64,000 bases of DNA, taken from Bacillus sp. THAF10 (GTDB lineage Bacteria; Bacillota; Bacilli; Bacillales; Bacillaceae_I). The notes beneath the pieces were generated by a model. The model was not told the origin of the DNA. It searched no databases and saw only the letters and a list, made by a program, of their open reading frames with translations. A program made the position numbers and the translations under genes. Shown here piece by piece: positions 42,223-50,971 of this stretch. The stretch lies in the NCBI RefSeq assembly GCF_009363695.1, contig NZ_CP045403.1, positions 848,001 through 912,000 on the forward strand, read 5' to 3'. How positions within the stretch are numbered: position 1 is the stretch's first letter; each line of letters opens with the position of its first letter.

Positions 42223-42486
42223 ATGAATCGAAAAGTTGCGGTATTTTTAATCACATGGTTTTTGTTTCTAATTTGGGTTTATTGTGCTGTGTATATTGCT
42301 TCTACTCAGGATTGGTGGGGAGCTCTCAGCTTACTCAAGCACACGGATGAGTTAGAAGTTTGGACAACCTCCTATTGGAAAGTACTGCGCGGTGGGATGG
42401 TGTTTACTCTATTAGGGATTTGTTTATATTTTTTGATTGGAAGGCTAGATAAAAATAACGACCAGCAACGTTATCGTAGCAGATGA
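42223..42486 (+). CDS. Small two-helix membrane protein
   Basis: 87 residues from ATG with AAGGTGG upstream. Hydrophobic segments at 8-28 and 60-77, a polar middle (KHTDELEVWTTSYWK) and a basic tail. Function unknown. It precedes the YdcF-like gene by 33 bases. Confidence 0.6.
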   Translation: MNRKVAVFLITWFLFLIWVYCAVYIASTQDWWGALSLLKHTDELEVWTTSYWKVLRGGMVFTLLGICLYFLIGRLDKNNDQQRYRSR

Positions 42487-42519
42487 TAAACAGTTTTATT
42501 TGCAAAGGATTGATTTATA

Positions 42520-43116
42520 TTGACCAAGAAGATCTGGTTAAGATTAGTTTTTTCTTTAATAGTATTCTGCCTTTTTTTCATAAGTTACTCTGCTTTTAGT
42601 ATTTGGTCCTTTGGTAACAATGTTCAATTAGTTAAATCGGATGTTGCTGTGGTCCTTGGTGCTGCTGCTTGGGATAATGAGCCATCTCCTGTTTTGCGTG
42701 AGAGGGTAAATCATGCAATCTGGCTTTATGAGAATGATTACGTAGATAAAATTATCTTTACTGGTGGTAAGGGTGAAGGTGATAAGTATGCAGAATCTGA
42801 GATTGCAAGAGATTATGCTATCAAACACAATGTTCATTCTGATGATATTTTGATAGAAACTAAATCAACAATTACAGAAGAGAACCTTAAATATGCATAT
42901 GAAATTGCGAAGGAGAATAACCTCAACACATTTACAATTGTAAGCGATCCTTTGCATATGAAAAGAGCAATCTTGATTGCAAAAAACACTGGAATGGAAG
43001 CATATTCATCCCCTACTCAAAGTTCCGTATACAAAACATTGAATAGCAAAGTACCATTCTTCCTACGTGAGTTGTTTTTCTATATCGGTTATCTATTTAG
43101 TTTACCATTGAGGTAA
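42520..43116 (+). CDS. YdcF/SanA-like membrane protein (DUF218)
   Basis: 198 residues from TTG with AAAGGAT upstream. One N-terminal membrane helix (8-28), then a DUF218 domain: DVAVVLGAAAWDNEPSPVLR, IFTGGKGEGDKYAES, ETKSTITEENLKYA, IVSDPLHMKRA. Members have roles in envelope or exopolysaccharide homeostasis in some bacteria. The gene is AT-rich compared with its neighbours. Confidence 0.85.
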   Translation: MTKKIWLRLVFSLIVFCLFFISYSAFSIWSFGNNVQLVKSDVAVVLGAAAWDNEPSPVLRERVNHAIWLYENDYVDKIIFTGGKGEGDKYAESEIARDYAIKHNVHSDDILIETKSTITEENLKYAYEIAKENNLNTFTIVSDPLHMKRAILIAKNTGMEAYSSPTQSSVYKTLNSKVPFFLRELFFYIGYLFSLPLR

Positions 43117-43132
43117 TATCAGTAAGAGAGGG

Positions 43133-43167
43133 ACCATTACAGAAGATCTTTTCTACGTTGTAATGGT
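43133..43167 (+). other. Intergenic hairpin between ydcF-like and protease genes
   Basis: Perfect 9-bp stem ACCATTACA/TGTAATGGT with AGAAGATCTTTTCT in the loop and no T-run after it, 20 bases before the GTG of the next gene. It may be an mRNA-stabilising or attenuating hairpin. Confidence 0.4.
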
Positions 43168-43186
43168 GTAAAAAGGGAGTGGCTAA

Positions 43187-44152
43187 GTGAGAAAGTTGAG
43201 TATTATAATAATGATGTTTCTGATTCTAGCAGGATGCACTAAAACGATTGAAGAAACTAGTCTAGTGGAAGGGTTCGAGCTTAAAAATACGCAAGCTTAC
43301 TCGGTTTCTGTTAACGGTCAGCATGTTGATGTTATTCCTTTATTTGAACCTTACATGGAATATATCTCTAGCCAAAGGGAGAAAAAAGGTAATAGAGAGG
43401 ATGTCTTTTCCGAATTAGTAACGAAAGAAATAAGTCAGGAAATTTATGGATCAAAATACTATTTACAGAATGATCTTCACTTTATTGTTCCAAGTAATAT
43501 CGATAAGCTTGAACATTACATAAAAAATCTTGATGAAAAATTTAGTGAAATAAAAAATATTATTGAAAAAAGTATTGGTGACTCCTCACGACTTTTATCT
43601 GGCAGTGACTACAAAATTTATCTAACTCCATATAATCCTGATATCAGTTCACTAGATATGGAAGGTGTGGCTGGCTTTGCTACTGACAAAGGTGCAATGT
43701 TACTACAAATCGACCCAGATAATTATACGGAAAACAGTATTAAACAAACCATTGCTCATGAGTATCATCATCTCGTTTATATGGAAATATCGGATTATAA
43801 AATACGCAAACATAATTTGATGGAACTTGTGATGATGGAAGGGAAGGCGGATTCTTTTACAAAATTGGTTTATCCAGATTATGAAGTTGGCTGGATTGAA
43901 CCACTAAGCGAAAACGAACAAGGAGCTATTAGAAATTATTTAGATAAATATCAGAGTTCCTATGATTTAGATCACTATTATCAGATGCGAGCAGGCATTC
44001 CAAGTAGTGGGATTCCTAAGTGGGCACTTTATAGAGTGGGTTATCAGATGATGCAAGAGTATTTGGAGAAAAATAACGAATTAGCCACTAAGGATTGGTC
44101 ATTGATAAAAGCTGCTGAAATTTTAGAACAATTGGAGAGTGATAAGCCATGA
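43187..44152 (+). CDS. DUF2268-like zinc protease lipoprotein
   Basis: 321 residues. Lipobox LAGC at about 14-17. The metalloprotease motif HEYHH is near residue 190, and the third ligand Glu is probably in MMEGKADSF near residue 219. FATDKGAMLLQIDPDNY precedes the HExxH, as in DUF2268 predicted proteases. Lipid-anchored outside the cell. Its stop overlaps the ATG of a small DUF4083-type gene. Confidence 0.82.
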   Translation: MRKLSIIIMMFLILAGCTKTIEETSLVEGFELKNTQAYSVSVNGQHVDVIPLFEPYMEYISSQREKKGNREDVFSELVTKEISQEIYGSKYYLQNDLHFIVPSNIDKLEHYIKNLDEKFSEIKNIIEKSIGDSSRLLSGSDYKIYLTPYNPDISSLDMEGVAGFATDKGAMLLQIDPDNYTENSIKQTIAHEYHHLVYMEISDYKIRKHNLMELVMMEGKADSFTKLVYPDYEVGWIEPLSENEQGAIRNYLDKYQSSYDLDHYYQMRAGIPSSGIPKWALYRVGYQMMQEYLEKNNELATKDWSLIKAAEILEQLESDKP

Positions 44153-44328
44153 ACTTAGTAGATACACTGTTTCAGCTTTTCGTGTTTGGTTTAATCATCT
44201 TATTTGTTGTCTCTTTTACATTTTTCATTAGAAGACTACTCATCAATGCATCTGTACGAAATCAACAATTGAAGGAAATGAATGAAAAATTGGATAGACT
44301 AGTAAAACAGGTAGAAAAGAAAAGTTAG
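44149..44328 (+). CDS. DUF4083-type small membrane protein
   Basis: 59 residues, ATGA overlap with the protease gene. One membrane helix (about 8-28) is followed by RRLLINAS and a charged helix (QLKEMNEKLDRLVKQVEKK) likely to form a coiled coil. This pattern belongs to the small DUF4083 family of bacilli. Function unknown. Confidence 0.75.
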   Translation: MNLVDTLFQLFVFGLIILFVVSFTFFIRRLLINASVRNQQLKEMNEKLDRLVKQVEKKS

Positions 44329-44349
44329 ATGATTTCGGAGGACGGTACG

Positions 44350-44847
44350 ATGGAAATTAGAGTGTTAGGTAAAGAAGATGCCAAGCAATATCGTGAGCTT
44401 CGCCTTGAGGGATTAAAGGGAGTGCCAGAAGCCTTTAGTTCGAGTTTTGATGAGGAAAGTAAGATGGATGTGGCTGCCTTTGCAAGTAGATTTGGAGCTG
44501 CGCACGTTTTTACTTTTGGTGCATTTATAGAGCAGAAACTAGCAGGTACGGTGACTTTAATATGTGAAACGAAGATCAAAATTAAGCATCGCAGTCATAT
44601 TGTCGCGATGTATGTTTCAGATGAGTTTCGCAAACAAGGTGTGGGAAAAATGTTGATGGAAACGGCGATTCATCGGGCTAGTGAGCAAGAAGGTGTAGAA
44701 CAAGTTTTATTAACCGTTAATGCGAGCAATGAGCCTGCTAAAAAGCTTTATCAGTCACTGGGTTTCACCACGTTTGGAGTGGATGTTCGAGCGTTGAAGG
44801 TTGGAAATACCTATTATGATGAGGAAATGATGGTTTTAGCGTTATAA
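44350..44847 (+). CDS. GNAT-family N-acetyltransferase
   Basis: 165 residues. AMYVSDEFRKQGVGKMLMET (about 83-102) holds the acetyl-CoA loop, then VNASNEPAKKLYQSLGFTTF. ATG 44350 has GGAGG upstream; ATG 44329 overlaps the preceding stop and lacks a site. Substrate unknown. Followed by a terminator. Confidence 0.87.
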   Translation: MEIRVLGKEDAKQYRELRLEGLKGVPEAFSSSFDEESKMDVAAFASRFGAAHVFTFGAFIEQKLAGTVTLICETKIKIKHRSHIVAMYVSDEFRKQGVGKMLMETAIHRASEQEGVEQVLLTVNASNEPAKKLYQSLGFTTFGVDVRALKVGNTYYDEEMMVLAL

Positions 44848-44854
44848 GATTTGT

Positions 44855-44880
44855 GCTGGTCTATTTGGGCCAGCTTTTTA
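44855..44880 (+). terminator. Intrinsic terminator
   Basis: GCTGG/CCAGC stem (extended by TC/GG), loop of about 8, five T. Confidence 0.7.
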
Positions 44881-44941
44881 TTTTGTAACTTTTTATAAGG
44901 TAGCACGTTGTAATAGGTGAAAAAGGGAGGGAGTTGATGGG

Positions 44942-45466
44942 GTGAATCATTTACGAAAAAAACAACAGATTGATAGTTGGTATGAAAAATATAGCAATGA
45001 TGTGTATAATTACGCTTTTTTTATGATTGGTGACCAGGAGCAGGCAAAGGACATCCTGCAGGATACTTTTGTTCGAGCCTTCAATAATTTGGAGCATTTT
45101 CGCGGTGGGCAAGAGAAAAGCTGGTTGTTTCGGATTGCGCGGAACTTAACCATTGATACGGTCAGAAAGAAAAAAACTCTCTTAAATTATTTAAGTTTTT
45201 CTCCTTATAAATTGTCCAATGAAAAGTCAGCAGAAGACCTGGCAATTTTAAACGAAACGGAAAAGCAATTATACCTTGCGTTAAGTAAAATGAAAGCCTC
45301 ACAAAGGGATGTCATTATTTTACGAAAAATAAAGGAGTTTTCGATTAGCGAAACTGCGGATATCCTTGGTTGTACAGAAGCAAAGGTGAAGGTCGACTTG
45401 TTTCGAGCGCTAAAAGTATTACGCGCAGAATTGGAAAAGGAGGGTTATCAGCATGAAGCAATCTAG
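44942..45466 (+). CDS. ECF sigma factor
   Basis: 174 residues. Region 2: QAKDILQDTFVRAFNNLEHF and SWLFRIARNLTID. Region 4: FSISETADILGCTEAKVKVD. GTG with GGAGGG ten bases upstream. It overlaps the next gene by 14 bases, the usual sigma/anti-sigma layout. Group and target genes cannot be fixed from the sequence. Confidence 0.92.
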   Translation: MNHLRKKQQIDSWYEKYSNDVYNYAFFMIGDQEQAKDILQDTFVRAFNNLEHFRGGQEKSWLFRIARNLTIDTVRKKKTLLNYLSFSPYKLSNEKSAEDLAILNETEKQLYLALSKMKASQRDVIILRKIKEFSISETADILGCTEAKVKVDLFRALKVLRAELEKEGYQHEAI

Positions 45467-46607
45467 TAGATATGAAGATACGGACTTTCAAGCGTTGAAC
45501 CGAAAAATATCGCTAAATGAGAAGGACCGACATGATGTGTTAGAGAGGATACATGAAAAGATTGATGTGGCACCGACCACTCGAAAGTCTTCGCCACCAC
45601 GGAAGTATTATTTTGCGATGGCAGCTGCTGCGGTTGTGTTTATGTTGGTTTTGGTGCCATCCTTACTGTCCAATTTTAATAAGCCGAATCTTTCTGAAGG
45701 AGGAACAATAACAGACCAACACTCTTCACAAGCAGAATTAGAAGAGATTCTATCCTCCTACGGATATGCAGAAATACTTCATCAGGAAGAAGTGGAGAAT
45801 GGGGTAGTGGTATTATTCACGGATTATATTAAGAAAGATGTAAATATTATTGAGTTAAATGCCGTGTTTGTTAGAAAAACAGAGGATGGCTGGGATAAAT
45901 CTTTGGATGGGGGCAGCCATACTTTCCTGGAACAGACAGAGCTCAGCTACCAGCTACTGCTGGCTTCAAGTGATCAATCACCTTTCCCATTATTGTTTGG
46001 TAGCATCATCGACCCAGCAATCACACAGGTGCAAGTGACGAACCTGGACAATAAGCAAGAATACACAGCAGAGATAATCACATCTGAAAATGGAAAGAGC
46101 TACTGGTATGCTTTTGTGGATGCTAATTCTCTTGATGCATATGAAATCCAAGGAGTCGGTGAGAACGGTATGCCTATACAATCATCACTGACACATAATG
46201 AAAGTGCATTAGATTTCGAGTTAACGGAAGAGGAGGGGAAAGTATATGAATTATTAAAAGCGGATTTGGATGTGAAGCATGCGAAAGATCTCCCTCCAAT
46301 TAGTATAGCTAAACTTTATGTGCAGGCTAGCCTTGATAAGGAGTGGGAGGTAAAATATGAGCTCTATACAGATAGAGAGGATAGGCATCAAATTTCGAAA
46401 GAAGAATACTTTAATGAAATGACCAATCAAACAAAGGAGCAAATTGAGAACTCTTTTTTTGGAATACAGGATGGGACCTTCCGTGAATCTGAAGATGGTA
46501 GTGGCGGCCACATTAGCTTTATGAATATAAGTGGAGAGGTGTGGGGCTTTTCCATGGTGAAAGAGGAAGATGGTAGCTGGAGTGTGTCATTTATACCACT
46601 TCAGTAA
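45453..46607 (+). CDS. Membrane-anchored putative anti-sigma factor
   Basis: 384 residues, start overlapping the ECF gene. A cytosolic part of about 50 residues has no zinc motif. One membrane helix (53-72, YYFAMAAAAVVFMLVLVPSL) and a large acidic extracytoplasmic region follow. The outer region has no recognised domain. Position and topology make it the likely regulator of the adjacent sigma factor. Confidence 0.75.
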   Translation: MKQSSRYEDTDFQALNRKISLNEKDRHDVLERIHEKIDVAPTTRKSSPPRKYYFAMAAAAVVFMLVLVPSLLSNFNKPNLSEGGTITDQHSSQAELEEILSSYGYAEILHQEEVENGVVVLFTDYIKKDVNIIELNAVFVRKTEDGWDKSLDGGSHTFLEQTELSYQLLLASSDQSPFPLLFGSIIDPAITQVQVTNLDNKQEYTAEIITSENGKSYWYAFVDANSLDAYEIQGVGENGMPIQSSLTHNESALDFELTEEEGKVYELLKADLDVKHAKDLPPISIAKLYVQASLDKEWEVKYELYTDREDRHQISKEEYFNEMTNQTKEQIENSFFGIQDGTFRESEDGSGGHISFMNISGEVWGFSMVKEEDGSWSVSFIPLQ

Positions 46608-46619
46608 TCAAGATGTGAG

Positions 46620-46662
46620 GCCAGCAAGTAGCCCGGGAAGACTACTTGCTGGCTTCCTTTTA
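46620..46662 (+). terminator. Intrinsic terminator
   Basis: Perfect 12-bp stem GCCAGCAAGTAG/CTACTTGCTGGC, 10-base loop, then TTCCTTTT. Confidence 0.85.
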
Positions 46663-46715
46663 TGCGGAGTGCGGATATTAGCGGTATTTGTCGAAAGGCC
46701 TTTATCTTCAGGTAA

Positions 46716-46832
46716 GTCGCAAATAAAACCACCAAAGTCGCAAATAAATCGAAACCTCCGCAAATAAAACCGCTAAACCCGCAAATAAAATCAAATCTCC
46801 GCAAATAAAACATCCAAAGCCGCAAATAAAAT
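46716..46832. repeat. Intergenic array, six units at 20.5-bp mean step (CGCAAATAAA core)
   Basis: The CGC of CGCAAATAAA falls at 46718, 46739, 46759, 46780, 46800 and 46821, alternating steps of 21 and 20. Filler is A/C-rich (AACCACCAAAGT, TCGAAACCTC and similar). It lies in a 330-base gap between convergent genes. The rest of the gap (46833-46938) is C- and A-rich with no feature I can name. Confidence 0.85.
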
Positions 46833-46938
46833 TTCCACCAGCTACCAAACTACCAAAAAACCCCCGACAACCCGTAAAATTAAGCCTCACCACCCACCAA
46901 TATCACCAATCACACCTCAAACGTCATAAAATCCCCCA

Positions 46939-48135
46939 CTATAAACCCCGTTTCGCAGAAAACTCCCCCTTCACCCGCTCCAACAACTCCACATCCGTCA
47001 ACAATCGCAGCCCGACCAGCGCTAGCGCCTCCGCACCAACCAGTAACGCATGATCTCCCTGGGGTGAACGGGCCGCAGCTTTAAATGCCTCTGTATGTGC
47101 AACAAGCGCGGAGTCCCCAATCTTAATATAAGGGTGAATTGTCGGCACCACCTGGCTCACATTCCCAACATCCGTAGAGCCAATGCCAGCGCGCCCCTCG
47201 AACACGACCGTCTCACCAAGTGACTCCACGACCTCCTGGTACACCTCATCCAAGCTTTCATTCAACACAATATTGTCGACCTCATTCTGAAAGGCAATGA
47301 CATTCACCGCAGAACCGGTCGCCAAAGCAGCACCCTCCGCAATTGCCTTCACTTTCCTCGTCACTTCATTTAACCCTTCCCGAGTAGCGGCGCGAATGTA
47401 AAAGCGGGCTTTTGCGTATTCCGGTACAATGTTCGGAGCGTCTCCACCATGGGTGATAATGCCATGAATACGAAAATCATCTGTGACATGCTGGCGCAGA
47501 GCATTCACCCCATTAAACAGCCCAATTACTGCATCCAACGCGTTGATACCCTCGTGAGGAGAGGCGGCAGCATGCGCCGGTTTTCCAATGAATTCAAAGT
47601 CCAGGGGATCAACAGCTAGAGTCGGACCAGTTAATCTTGTGTCACTCCCTGGATGAACGATTAAAGCGGCATCCAAATGCTGCACCAAGCCGTGCTTCAC
47701 AAAGCTACCCTTTGCACTGCCATTTGGCCCACCTTCCTCTGCAGGAGTTCCAAAAACGGTTACCTCGCCACCTGTCTCATCTAGCACCTTGCTTAACGCA
47801 ACGGCAGCGGCCACACTGGTTGTTCCAATAATGTTGTGTCCGCACGCATGACCTATCCCCGGAAGGGCGTCATATTCGGCAAGGAAACCGATGGACGGGC
47901 CTGGTATTCCGGATTTTTTTGTGGCAATAAATCCAGTTTCATGACCGGCCACATTTGTTTCAATCAGAAATCCCTCTTCCTTTAAAATAGAGGTGAGGAG
48001 GGAGGAGGCATAGTATTCCTCGTTCCCAATCTCTGGATATTCATGAATGTCGTGACTGGTAGATAAATAGAGTGCTTGTTTTGATTGGATATCTTCCTTG
48101 ATTACTATGGAATGCTCATTTACAGCTACTGTCAT
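46939..48135 (-). CDS. M20-family amidohydrolase in the met operon
   Basis: 398 residues. Metal-binding motifs: GFLAEYDALPG, GHACGHNIIG (about 97-106) and PAEEGGPNGSA (catalytic Glu, about 132). A dimerisation domain follows (GKPAHAAASPHEGINALDA). It belongs to the AbgB/HipO-like aminoacylases. Located last in a SAM-riboswitch operon after metQ, it probably frees methionine or cysteine from an N-acyl form taken up by the transporter; this is inference. ATG 48135 follows AAGGAGGAG. Confidence 0.88.
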   Translation of the reverse strand: MTVAVNEHSIVIKEDIQSKQALYLSTSHDIHEYPEIGNEEYYASSLLTSILKEEGFLIETNVAGHETGFIATKKSGIPGPSIGFLAEYDALPGIGHACGHNIIGTTSVAAAVALSKVLDETGGEVTVFGTPAEEGGPNGSAKGSFVKHGLVQHLDAALIVHPGSDTRLTGPTLAVDPLDFEFIGKPAHAAASPHEGINALDAVIGLFNGVNALRQHVTDDFRIHGIITHGGDAPNIVPEYAKARFYIRAATREGLNEVTRKVKAIAEGAALATGSAVNVIAFQNEVDNIVLNESLDEVYQEVVESLGETVVFEGRAGIGSTDVGNVSQVVPTIHPYIKIGDSALVAHTEAFKAAARSPQGDHALLVGAEALALVGLRLLTDVELLERVKGEFSAKRGL

Positions 48136-48150
48136 GTGAATCACTCCTCC

Positions 48151-48975
48151 TTATTCTTCTTCGTCAACGCCAATTTCGCTTAGGGGCACAAAGGTTGGGA
48201 TGGTGCTGCCTTTGTATTCTTTCTCAATAAACTCTTTCACATCGTCCTCTTGATAAAGCTCGGCAATTTTTTTCAGGTCCTCGCGGTTTTTATCTTCAGT
48301 ACGTGTGGCAATGATGTTGATATATGGAGTGGCAGTTTCATCCTCGTGGAAAATAGAATCTTTAATTGGATTGAAGCCTGCGTCTACGGCAATTCCGTTA
48401 TTGATGATAGAAGCATCCACATCAGCCAGTACGCGCGGTGTTTGGCCCGCAACGACAGGAACAATCTCGAGGTTCTTTGGATTTTCTACGATTTTGTCTA
48501 AGGAGCCATTGCCGTCAAAGTCCTCCGGCAGGGTGATAAGGCCGGCATCCTGTAAGAGTAGGAAGGCTCTTCCCATATTTGTTGCTTCATTAGGCACCGC
48601 AATTTTTCCGCCCTCCGGAATGTCCTCCACCTTTTCATGTTTTTCAGAGTATAGACCGAGTGGGGCAATAACAGTGGTCGCAATTGGTGATAAGTCTAAG
48701 TCGTGCTCTTTAATAAATGCTTCAAAATAAGAGATGGTCTGAAATGCGTTTGCATCAATTTCCTTCTGTGCAAGGGCAAGGTTTGGCTGCACATAGTCAT
48801 TAAAAGTGACAATTTCGATATTAATTCCTTCCTTTTCTGCTTTTTCAGCTACAAAGTCCCAAATTCTTGTGTCAGTACCACTTACGCCAATTTTTACTGT
48901 TTTCTCATCATCTGAGCAGCCTGCCGCTACCAGTAGTAATAAAAATAATCCTGCAAAACCTAGTAATTTTTTCAT
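48151..48975 (-). CDS. metQ: Methionine ABC transporter substrate-binding lipoprotein (MetQ/NlpA)
   Basis: 274 residues. Lipobox VAAGC (about 16-20). NlpA-family core: VKIGVSGTDTRIWDFV, PNLALAQKEIDANAFQTISY, IPNEATNMGRA-like, SIINNGIAVDAGFN. It captures D/L-methionine (or sulfoxide) outside the membrane and delivers it to MetP. It follows the permease gene by 15 bases. Confidence 0.92.
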   Translation of the reverse strand: MKKLLGFAGLFLLLLVAAGCSDDEKTVKIGVSGTDTRIWDFVAEKAEKEGINIEIVTFNDYVQPNLALAQKEIDANAFQTISYFEAFIKEHDLDLSPIATTVIAPLGLYSEKHEKVEDIPEGGKIAVPNEATNMGRAFLLLQDAGLITLPEDFDGNGSLDKIVENPKNLEIVPVVAGQTPRVLADVDASIINNGIAVDAGFNPIKDSIFHEDETATPYINIIATRTEDKNREDLKKIAELYQEDDVKEFIEKEYKGSTIPTFVPLSEIGVDEEE

Positions 48976-48990
48976 GATGTCTTTCTCTCC

Positions 48991-49641
48991 TTATCGTCTT
49001 CTAATTTTTTTTGATAAAATATTTCCGGAACTCTGAACACCCTGTACCAATACCACAAGGATGGCGACGGTGATTAACATCGTTACTTCGTCAAATTGCT
49101 GGTAGCCATAGGTAATGGCAAGATCACCAAGGCCACCCCCGCCAACAGCCCCTGCCATGGCGGATGCCCCAATAAGTCCAATGGTGGCGATCGTGATGGC
49201 TAAGACGAGGGAGCTTAATGCTTCTGGTAGCAAAAATTTGAAAATGATTTGCCTTGGTGTCGCCCCCATTGCTTCTGCTGCTTCCAAAACACCTGGCTCC
49301 ACCTCGAGAAGTGAGTTTTCTACGAGTCTTGCAAAATATGGCGCTGCGTAAAAAATTAAAGGTACAGTTGCTGCTGCGGTCCCGATCGAGGTACCAACAA
49401 GCAATCTGGTAATCGGAATGATGGCAACAAGTAAAATGATGAACGGTATCGAGCGAAATACGTTTATGACAGGATTTATTAGGTTAAATAGGTAAGTATT
49501 TTCTAAAATATGTCCTTTTCTTGAAACCACTAGGAGCACACCAAGCGGCAAGCCCAGTAGGACGGAGAACAGTAAGGAGAAGCTTACCATCGATACTGTT
49601 TCAAGTAAGGCATCAATAATCTGATCTGGTCTAACTCGCAT
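48991..49641 (-). CDS. metP: Methionine ABC transporter permease (MetP/MetI)
   Basis: 216 residues, five membrane helices. The EAA loop is EAAEAMGATPRQIIFKFLLP (about 122-141), followed by GASAMAGAVGGGGLGDLAI, typical of MetI. It overlaps the metN stop by 11 bases. Confidence 0.93.
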   Translation of the reverse strand: MRVRPDQIIDALLETVSMVSFSLLFSVLLGLPLGVLLVVSRKGHILENTYLFNLINPVINVFRSIPFIILLVAIIPITRLLVGTSIGTAAATVPLIFYAAPYFARLVENSLLEVEPGVLEAAEAMGATPRQIIFKFLLPEALSSLVLAITIATIGLIGASAMAGAVGGGGLGDLAITYGYQQFDEVTMLITVAILVVLVQGVQSSGNILSKKIRRR

Positions 49642-50662
49642 GTGCGTTCACCTCTTTCACTAGAACTTTTTCTTGTTGGATGTAAAATAGGGCTCTTTTT
49701 ATTTCAGATGGCTCTCCTTTTAACTCCACGATCAAATTACCAAATGGAATTCCTTGAAGCTCTGTTATGTTACCGAAGAGCACATTGACGTCGACTTTAA
49801 ATTTCTTGGCCACCTGAGACAAAAAGGGCTGGCCAGTGGAGGCACCAACAAAGTTAATGCGATAAACTCCTTGATGGTCATCTTTGTTGCTTACGAGCTC
49901 TAGAATCGATTTTGGCAGCTTGTCATTTAAGACGGAGCTGACAAAGTTGCGTGCTGTTTCTGTTTGTGGGTTAGAAAATAAATCAAATACTGTTCCATGC
50001 TCAATGATTTTTCCTTTTTCAATAACAGCGACTTTATCACAAATGTCGCGGATGACGGACATTTCATGCGTAATCATGAGAACGGTAATTTTGTAGTCCT
50101 TGTTTATTTTTTTCAAAAGCTCTAGGATGGAGCTTGTTGTTTGTGGATCAAGAGCGGAGGTTGCTTCGTCACAAAGCAGGACAGAAGGCCTTGTGGCAAG
50201 GGCTCTGGCGATACCAACACGTTGTTTTTGTCCGCCTGATAACTGATCAGGGTAATTGTCTTTTTTATCAGCAAGCCCGACAAATTCGAGTAGCTCCTTC
50301 ACTCTTTCTTTTATTTCTGCCTTATTTGTACCACTAATGATTAAGGGCATTGCAACATTTTCATACACGGTTTTCGAGTTTAGAAGATTGAAATGTTGAA
50401 AGACCATGCCGATTTTTCGCTTGGCTTCGCGAATTTTTTTCGGGGAAAGCTGGGTTAAATCTACTCCGCCTATCAAAACCCTTCCTGAAGTCGGACGCTC
50501 AAGCAGGTTCACGCAACGAATGAGCGAGCTTTTGCCGGCTCCACTAAAACCGATGACACCGTAAATTTCTCCTTCTTCAATGTTGAGGTCAATACCATCA
50601 AGGGCATGAACCTCCTTATCACCACTTTTGTATACCTTTTTAACATCTTTAAATGAGATCAT
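49631..50662 (-). CDS. metN: Methionine ABC transporter ATP-binding protein (MetN)
   Basis: 343 residues. Walker A GFSGAGKSS (about 37-45), signature LSGGQKQR (about 140), Walker B VLLCDEATSALDP (about 159). A C-terminal NIL (ACT-like) domain from about 265 senses methionine and inhibits transport. ATG 50662 has GGAGGAAG upstream; reading further upstream would run into the riboswitch terminator. First gene of the operon. Confidence 0.95.
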   Translation of the reverse strand: MISFKDVKKVYKSGDKEVHALDGIDLNIEEGEIYGVIGFSGAGKSSLIRCVNLLERPTSGRVLIGGVDLTQLSPKKIREAKRKIGMVFQHFNLLNSKTVYENVAMPLIISGTNKAEIKERVKELLEFVGLADKKDNYPDQLSGGQKQRVGIARALATRPSVLLCDEATSALDPQTTSSILELLKKINKDYKITVLMITHEMSVIRDICDKVAVIEKGKIIEHGTVFDLFSNPQTETARNFVSSVLNDKLPKSILELVSNKDDHQGVYRINFVGASTGQPFLSQVAKKFKVDVNVLFGNITELQGIPFGNLIVELKGEPSEIKRALFYIQQEKVLVKEVNAHAS

Positions 50663-50689
50663 GCTGGGTGCTTCCTCCGTTTCTTGAAA

Positions 50690-50732
50690 AAATATAAAAA
50701 ATACCCTTTTCTTGAAAAGACAAGAAAAGGGC
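50690..50732 (-). terminator. Terminator of the promoter-proximal-to-metN SAM riboswitch
   Basis: On the minus strand, CCCTTTTCTTG/CAAGAAAAGGG with a 6-base loop, then a long T-rich tail. Part of its left arm can pair with the 3' strand of aptamer helix P1 (GATAAGAAA), giving the antiterminator. Confidence 0.85.
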
Positions 50733-50747
50733 ATTGGGGGATCGATG

Positions 50748-50857
50748 CTCTTTCTTATCTTTCAAGCGAATTGCTTGATGGAATTGGCACAGTGCTCATG
50801 TAAGCCTGTTGCCGAGGTTTCATAGGGCCATTCCCTCCACCTCTCTGGATAAGAAAA
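50748..50857 (-). promoter_or_regulatory. SAM-I (S-box) riboswitch, gene-proximal copy
   Basis: On the minus strand it begins TTCTTATCCAGAGAGGTGGA, continues with GAAACCTCGGCAACAGGC and ends CTTGAAAGATAAGAA: the conserved S-box core with P1 formed by CTTATC/GATAAG. With high SAM the aptamer forms and the downstream terminator stops transcription before metN. About 85 bases separate it from the ATG. Confidence 0.95.
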
Positions 50858-50886
50858 CAATTATAAAGTTGTTATACGTCGCTTAT

Positions 50887-50940
50887 GACTTCCTAAGGGC
50901 GACCTTGAGCCTCCTCGGCTTTGCCTGCGGGGTCTCAAGA
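50887..50940. repeat. Remnant of the Bacillaceae intergenic repeat
   Basis: GAGCCTCCTCGGCTTTGCCT followed by GCGGGGTCTCAAG matches the central part of the element at 15719-15852. It lies between the two S-box units. Confidence 0.55.
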
Positions 50941-50971
50941 TTGTGAAAAGATGCATTCGTCTATTACAAAA

